This document shows positions 61,454 to 64,000 of a DNA stretch of 64,000 bases, piece after piece; the first letter of the stretch is position 1; the number at the start of each line of letters is the position of its first letter. The stretch covers positions 2,865,411-2,929,410 of the forward strand of contig NZ_LT906662.1 of assembly GCF_900205865.1 (NCBI RefSeq), read 5' to 3'. The notes under the pieces are model-generated. The model did no database searches. It saw only the letters and a list, made by a program, of their open reading frames with translations, and was not told the DNA's origin. The stretch is from Thermoanaerobacterium sp. RBIITD (GTDB taxonomy: Bacteria > Bacillota > Thermoanaerobacteria > Thermoanaerobacterales > Thermoanaerobacteraceae). The translations under genes were made by a program, and so were the position numbers.

Positions 61454-63274
61454 ATGGGTTTTATTAGAGATGATATAAGAAATATAGCAATTATTGCTCA
61501 CGTAGACCATGGTAAAACGACTTTAGTCGATGGTATGTTAAAACAGAGCGGTATATTTAGACAGAATGAAAAAATAGAGGAAAGGGTAATGGACTCAAAT
61601 GAATTAGAGAGAGAAAGAGGAATTACCATACTTTCTAAGAATACTGCCATTAGATACAAAGGTGTAAAGATAAATATTGTTGATACACCGGGACATGCAG
61701 ATTTTGGCGGCGAAGTAGAGCGTGTACTTAAGATGGTTGACGGAGTATTGCTCCTTGTTGATGCATTTGAAGGACCTATGCCGCAGACGAGATTCGTATT
61801 AAGTAAAGCACTTGAACTCAATTTAAAGCCGATTGTTGTAATAAATAAGATTGATAGGCCAGATGCAAGACCAGAAGAGGTAATCGATGAGGTTCTTGAT
61901 CTATTTATAGAGCTTGGTGCCGATGATAATCAAATAGATTTCCCTGTTGTTTTTGCATCAGCCAGAGAGGGCATTGCTAAGTTAAATTTAAAGGATGAAT
62001 CAAGTGATTTACGTCCACTCTTTGAAACTATATTAAAGGAGATACCCGCACCGCAAGGTGATATTGATGGCCCATTACAGCTCATCGTTACGACTCTTGA
62101 TTATGATGTTTACATTGGAAGAATCGCCATAGGCAAAGTTGTAAGAGGTAAAATTGTATCAGGTGAAACGGTTGGAATATGCAAAAGAGACGGATCTGTA
62201 CAAAATGTTAAGCTGAGCAATTTATATCAATATGAAGGACTAAAAAGAATTCAGGTAGACAATGCCGTATTAGGAGATATTGTCGCTGTATCAGGAATAA
62301 GCGATATAGAAATAGGTGAGACAATAGCAGATCCGGAAAATCCAGAGCCTGTTGATTTTGTACAAATAGAGGAGCCGACAATTTCTATGACATTTGGTGT
62401 TAATACAAGTCCATTTGCAGGTAGAGAAGGAAAATTTGTTACATCAAGGCATCTTAGGGATAGACTATTTAGAGAGCTTGAAACAAATGTAGCATTAAGG
62501 GTTGAAGAAACAGAAACAACGGAAGCATTTAAGGTATCTGGGCGTGGTGAATTACATCTATCTATATTGATTGAAACAATGCGAAGAGAGGGCTATGAAT
62601 TACAGGTATCAAAGCCAACGGTAATTATAAAAGAAATTAACGGCGTAAAACATGAGCCAATTGAACTTTTAACTATTGATATACCGGAAGACTTTATGGG
62701 CATTGTTATGGAGAAGCTTGGTTCAAGAAAAGGCGAACTTATGGATATGCATACATTAAAGCCCGGAACATTAAGACTTAAGTTTAAGATTCCAACAAGG
62801 GGACTTATAGGATACCGATCTGAATTTCTTACAGATACAAAGGGTAATGGAATTATGACTTCTATTATATATGATTATGAACCATATAAAGGCGACATTC
62901 CCACAAGGTCGAGGGGTTCTCTTGTAGCATTTGAGGCTGGAACTACTACAACATATGGCCTTTACAACGCACAGGAAAGAGGAATACTTTTTGTCGGACC
63001 TGGTGTAGAAGTATATGAAGGTATGGTTGTTGGTGAAAATGCAAGGAGCGAAGATATAGATGTAAATGTATGTAAGAAAAAGCATGTAACAAATTTACGG
63101 TCGGCAACGGCTGATGAGTCATTAAGACTTTCACCTGTAAAAGAAATGTCTCTTGAAGAGGCATTGGAATTTATTGCAAATGATGAGTTAGTAGAAGTCA
63201 CACCAAAAAGCATAAGGATAAGGAAAAAGATTCTAAGCTCACAGCAGAGATACAAAAATGCAAAATATAAATAG
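61454..63274 (+). CDS. typA: Ribosome-associated GTPase TypA/BipA
   Basis: 606 residues, translational GTPase. G1 IAHVDHGKTTLVDGML, switch I ERERGITILSKN, G3 VDTPGHADFGGEVERV, G4 NKIDRPDARP, G5 SAREG, then EF-G-like domains III/V and the TypA C-terminal domain (AGTTTTYGLYNAQERGILFV, NVCKKKHVTNLR). Helps 50S assembly and growth under cold or stress. ATG 61454 follows GGAAGGAG; the frame from 61412 starts before the site. Confidence 0.97.
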   Translation: MGFIRDDIRNIAIIAHVDHGKTTLVDGMLKQSGIFRQNEKIEERVMDSNELERERGITILSKNTAIRYKGVKINIVDTPGHADFGGEVERVLKMVDGVLLLVDAFEGPMPQTRFVLSKALELNLKPIVVINKIDRPDARPEEVIDEVLDLFIELGADDNQIDFPVVFASAREGIAKLNLKDESSDLRPLFETILKEIPAPQGDIDGPLQLIVTTLDYDVYIGRIAIGKVVRGKIVSGETVGICKRDGSVQNVKLSNLYQYEGLKRIQVDNAVLGDIVAVSGISDIEIGETIADPENPEPVDFVQIEEPTISMTFGVNTSPFAGREGKFVTSRHLRDRLFRELETNVALRVEETETTEAFKVSGRGELHLSILIETMRREGYELQVSKPTVIIKEINGVKHEPIELLTIDIPEDFMGIVMEKLGSRKGELMDMHTLKPGTLRLKFKIPTRGLIGYRSEFLTDTKGNGIMTSIIYDYEPYKGDIPTRSRGSLVAFEAGTTTTYGLYNAQERGILFVGPGVEVYEGMVVGENARSEDIDVNVCKKKHVTNLRSATADESLRLSPVKEMSLEEALEFIANDELVEVTPKSIRIRKKILSSQQRYKNAKYK

Positions 63275-63277
63275 AAA

Positions 63278-63312
63278 AAAGGGGTTCGCTACGTAAAGTG
63301 CTTAACCCCTTT
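63278..63312. terminator. Terminator shared by typA and the lytic transglycosylase
   Basis: A 9-bp stem AAAGGGGTT / AACCCCTTT around a 17-base loop, followed by TTTTT; convergent genes end at 63274 and 63311. Confidence 0.85.
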
Positions 63313-63919
63313 ATTTTTCTAAATCTTTTAATATCTTATTGACATAATTTATGGTTTCATTATAAGGTGGTATACCGTTATATTTATCAACGGCAGCTTC
63401 TCCGGCATTATAAGCTGCTAAGGCTAACTTAACATTATTGTATTTGCTAATTAATTCACTTAATAATTTTGTACCCCCATCAATATTTTTTTTGGCATCA
63501 AAAGGGTTATCAATTCCAAGATAGGCGGCAGTCGAAGGCATTAATTGCATAAGACCCATGGCACCCGTCTTTGATACGGTATATTGTTCATAATCAGATT
63601 CTGCTTTTATAACTGAGTCGATTAGATTAGGGCTTACTCCATATTTTTTTGAAGCATCTAAAATATAATTTTTAATATCATTTATTGATGCACTATTATT
63701 TTTTCCATCATTTTTGATGTTAAAATTTTGTAGTAAATTTGTTGAATTAAGCGGCTTTTTATAATCAGCATCATATGTGCTTATAGGCTTTTCTTCCATT
63801 AAACTATTAAGCATCTCTTGAAAAGTGTTATCTTTTTTAGTAAGACTGATATTTAATGGAAGGCGAGACTCTATCTCATTAAGCTTACTTTCAATTAATG
63901 AATTAACATAATCCAACAT
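63311..63919 (-). CDS. Lytic transglycosylase (SLT domain)
   Basis: About 202 residues. An N-terminal helical part (about 1-85) has no clear signal peptide, then an SLT domain: SPNLIDSVIKAESDYEQYTV (catalytic Glu), KTGAMGLMQLMPSTAAYLGI, NIDGGTKLLSELISKYNNVK and LALAAYNAGEAAVDKY. Export route is unclear. ATG 63919 follows GAAGGAGG; the longer 63949 form precedes the site. Nothing else is visible up to 64000. Confidence 0.9.
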   Translation of the reverse strand: MLDYVNSLIESKLNEIESRLPLNISLTKKDNTFQEMLNSLMEEKPISTYDADYKKPLNSTNLLQNFNIKNDGKNNSASINDIKNYILDASKKYGVSPNLIDSVIKAESDYEQYTVSKTGAMGLMQLMPSTAAYLGIDNPFDAKKNIDGGTKLLSELISKYNNVKLALAAYNAGEAAVDKYNGIPPYNETINYVNKILKDLEK

Positions 63920-64000
63920 AAAAACCTCCTTCATATTATATTTCGACATAATATTAAGTTTTCCTTCTTATATAATAAAAATGGGAAATTAGTCCTATAA

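Noticed and set aside
1-64000. CRISPR array, prophage or complete insertion sequence
   Set aside because: No regularly spaced identical repeats, phage structural genes or transposase with paired inverted ends were seen; only one eroded transposase is present.

Overview
The window is AT-rich DNA (about one third G+C by eye) from an anaerobic, spore-forming, low-GC Gram-positive bacterium. Gene content and order fit a Thermoanaerobacterales-type clostridium such as Thermoanaerobacterium, but this is an inference: no 16S or other species marker is present. Supporting signs are an alpha/beta SASP, a SleB-type cortex lytic enzyme, CotF-type coat proteins, PdaA/PdaB-like deacetylases, S-layer (SLH) proteins, strong AGGAGG ribosome sites and frequent TTG/GTG starts.

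Layout. 1-4.9 kb: valS (5' end outside the window), a GNAT acetyltransferase, folC and small genes. 5.4-12.1 kb: tRNA-Pro, a YVTN propeller, DUF4364, SASP, a QueG-like Fe-S protein, an Asp-box propeller lipoprotein, a deacetylase and a SleB-like hydrolase. 12.2-16.9 kb: a LytS/LytTR two-component pair and a CstA-family transporter, separated by a dead transposase. 17.3-22.9 kb: an SSB-like protein, CobO, and on the minus strand an asd-dapA-dapB-dapH operon (acetylated DAP/lysine branch) and a lipoprotein. 23.6-25.7 kb: glnA and an ANTAR-domain response regulator, preceded by a leader that reads as an ANTAR-controlled attenuator. 25.8-27.7 kb: a broken type II NADH dehydrogenase, an intact Gx-transporter gene and a broken polyprenyl diphosphate synthase, which look like the remains of a flavin-based extracellular electron transfer (FLEET) locus. 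27.8-37.7 kb: isoaspartyl dipeptidase, a MocR regulator, coat proteins, GH18-SLH, bactofilin with an M23 peptidase, a glycosyltransferase, small conserved genes and an Amidase_6 protein. 38-53.5 kb: SppA, an SOD-like protein, YwlG, an SLH/PepSY protein, a second GH18, a toastrack plus PspC operon, PdaA-like, a hydrolase, an HMA chaperone, an APC permease, an L,D-transpeptidase, and an ECF sigma factor with its anti-sigma. 53.5-64 kb: polA, coaE, a lytic transglycosylase, DUF441, a nicotinate phosphoribosyltransferase, tRNA-Leu, an AEC transporter, a c-di-AMP riboswitch with an NlpC/P60 hydrolase, typA and a second lytic transglycosylase.

Two themes run through the window. One is the cell envelope and spore: peptidoglycan hydrolases and deacetylases, an L,D-transpeptidase, SLH proteins, a stress sigma factor and a c-di-AMP switch. 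The other is gene decay: fragments of a LacI regulator, a HAD phosphatase, two ABC transporters, a P-type ATPase, NDH-2, a polyprenyl synthase, a transposase and a tRNA-Leu lie between intact genes.

I found no CRISPR array, prophage or intact insertion sequence. The best candidates for closer study are the glnA attenuator, the FLEET-like relict and the interrupted LytST/CstA module.
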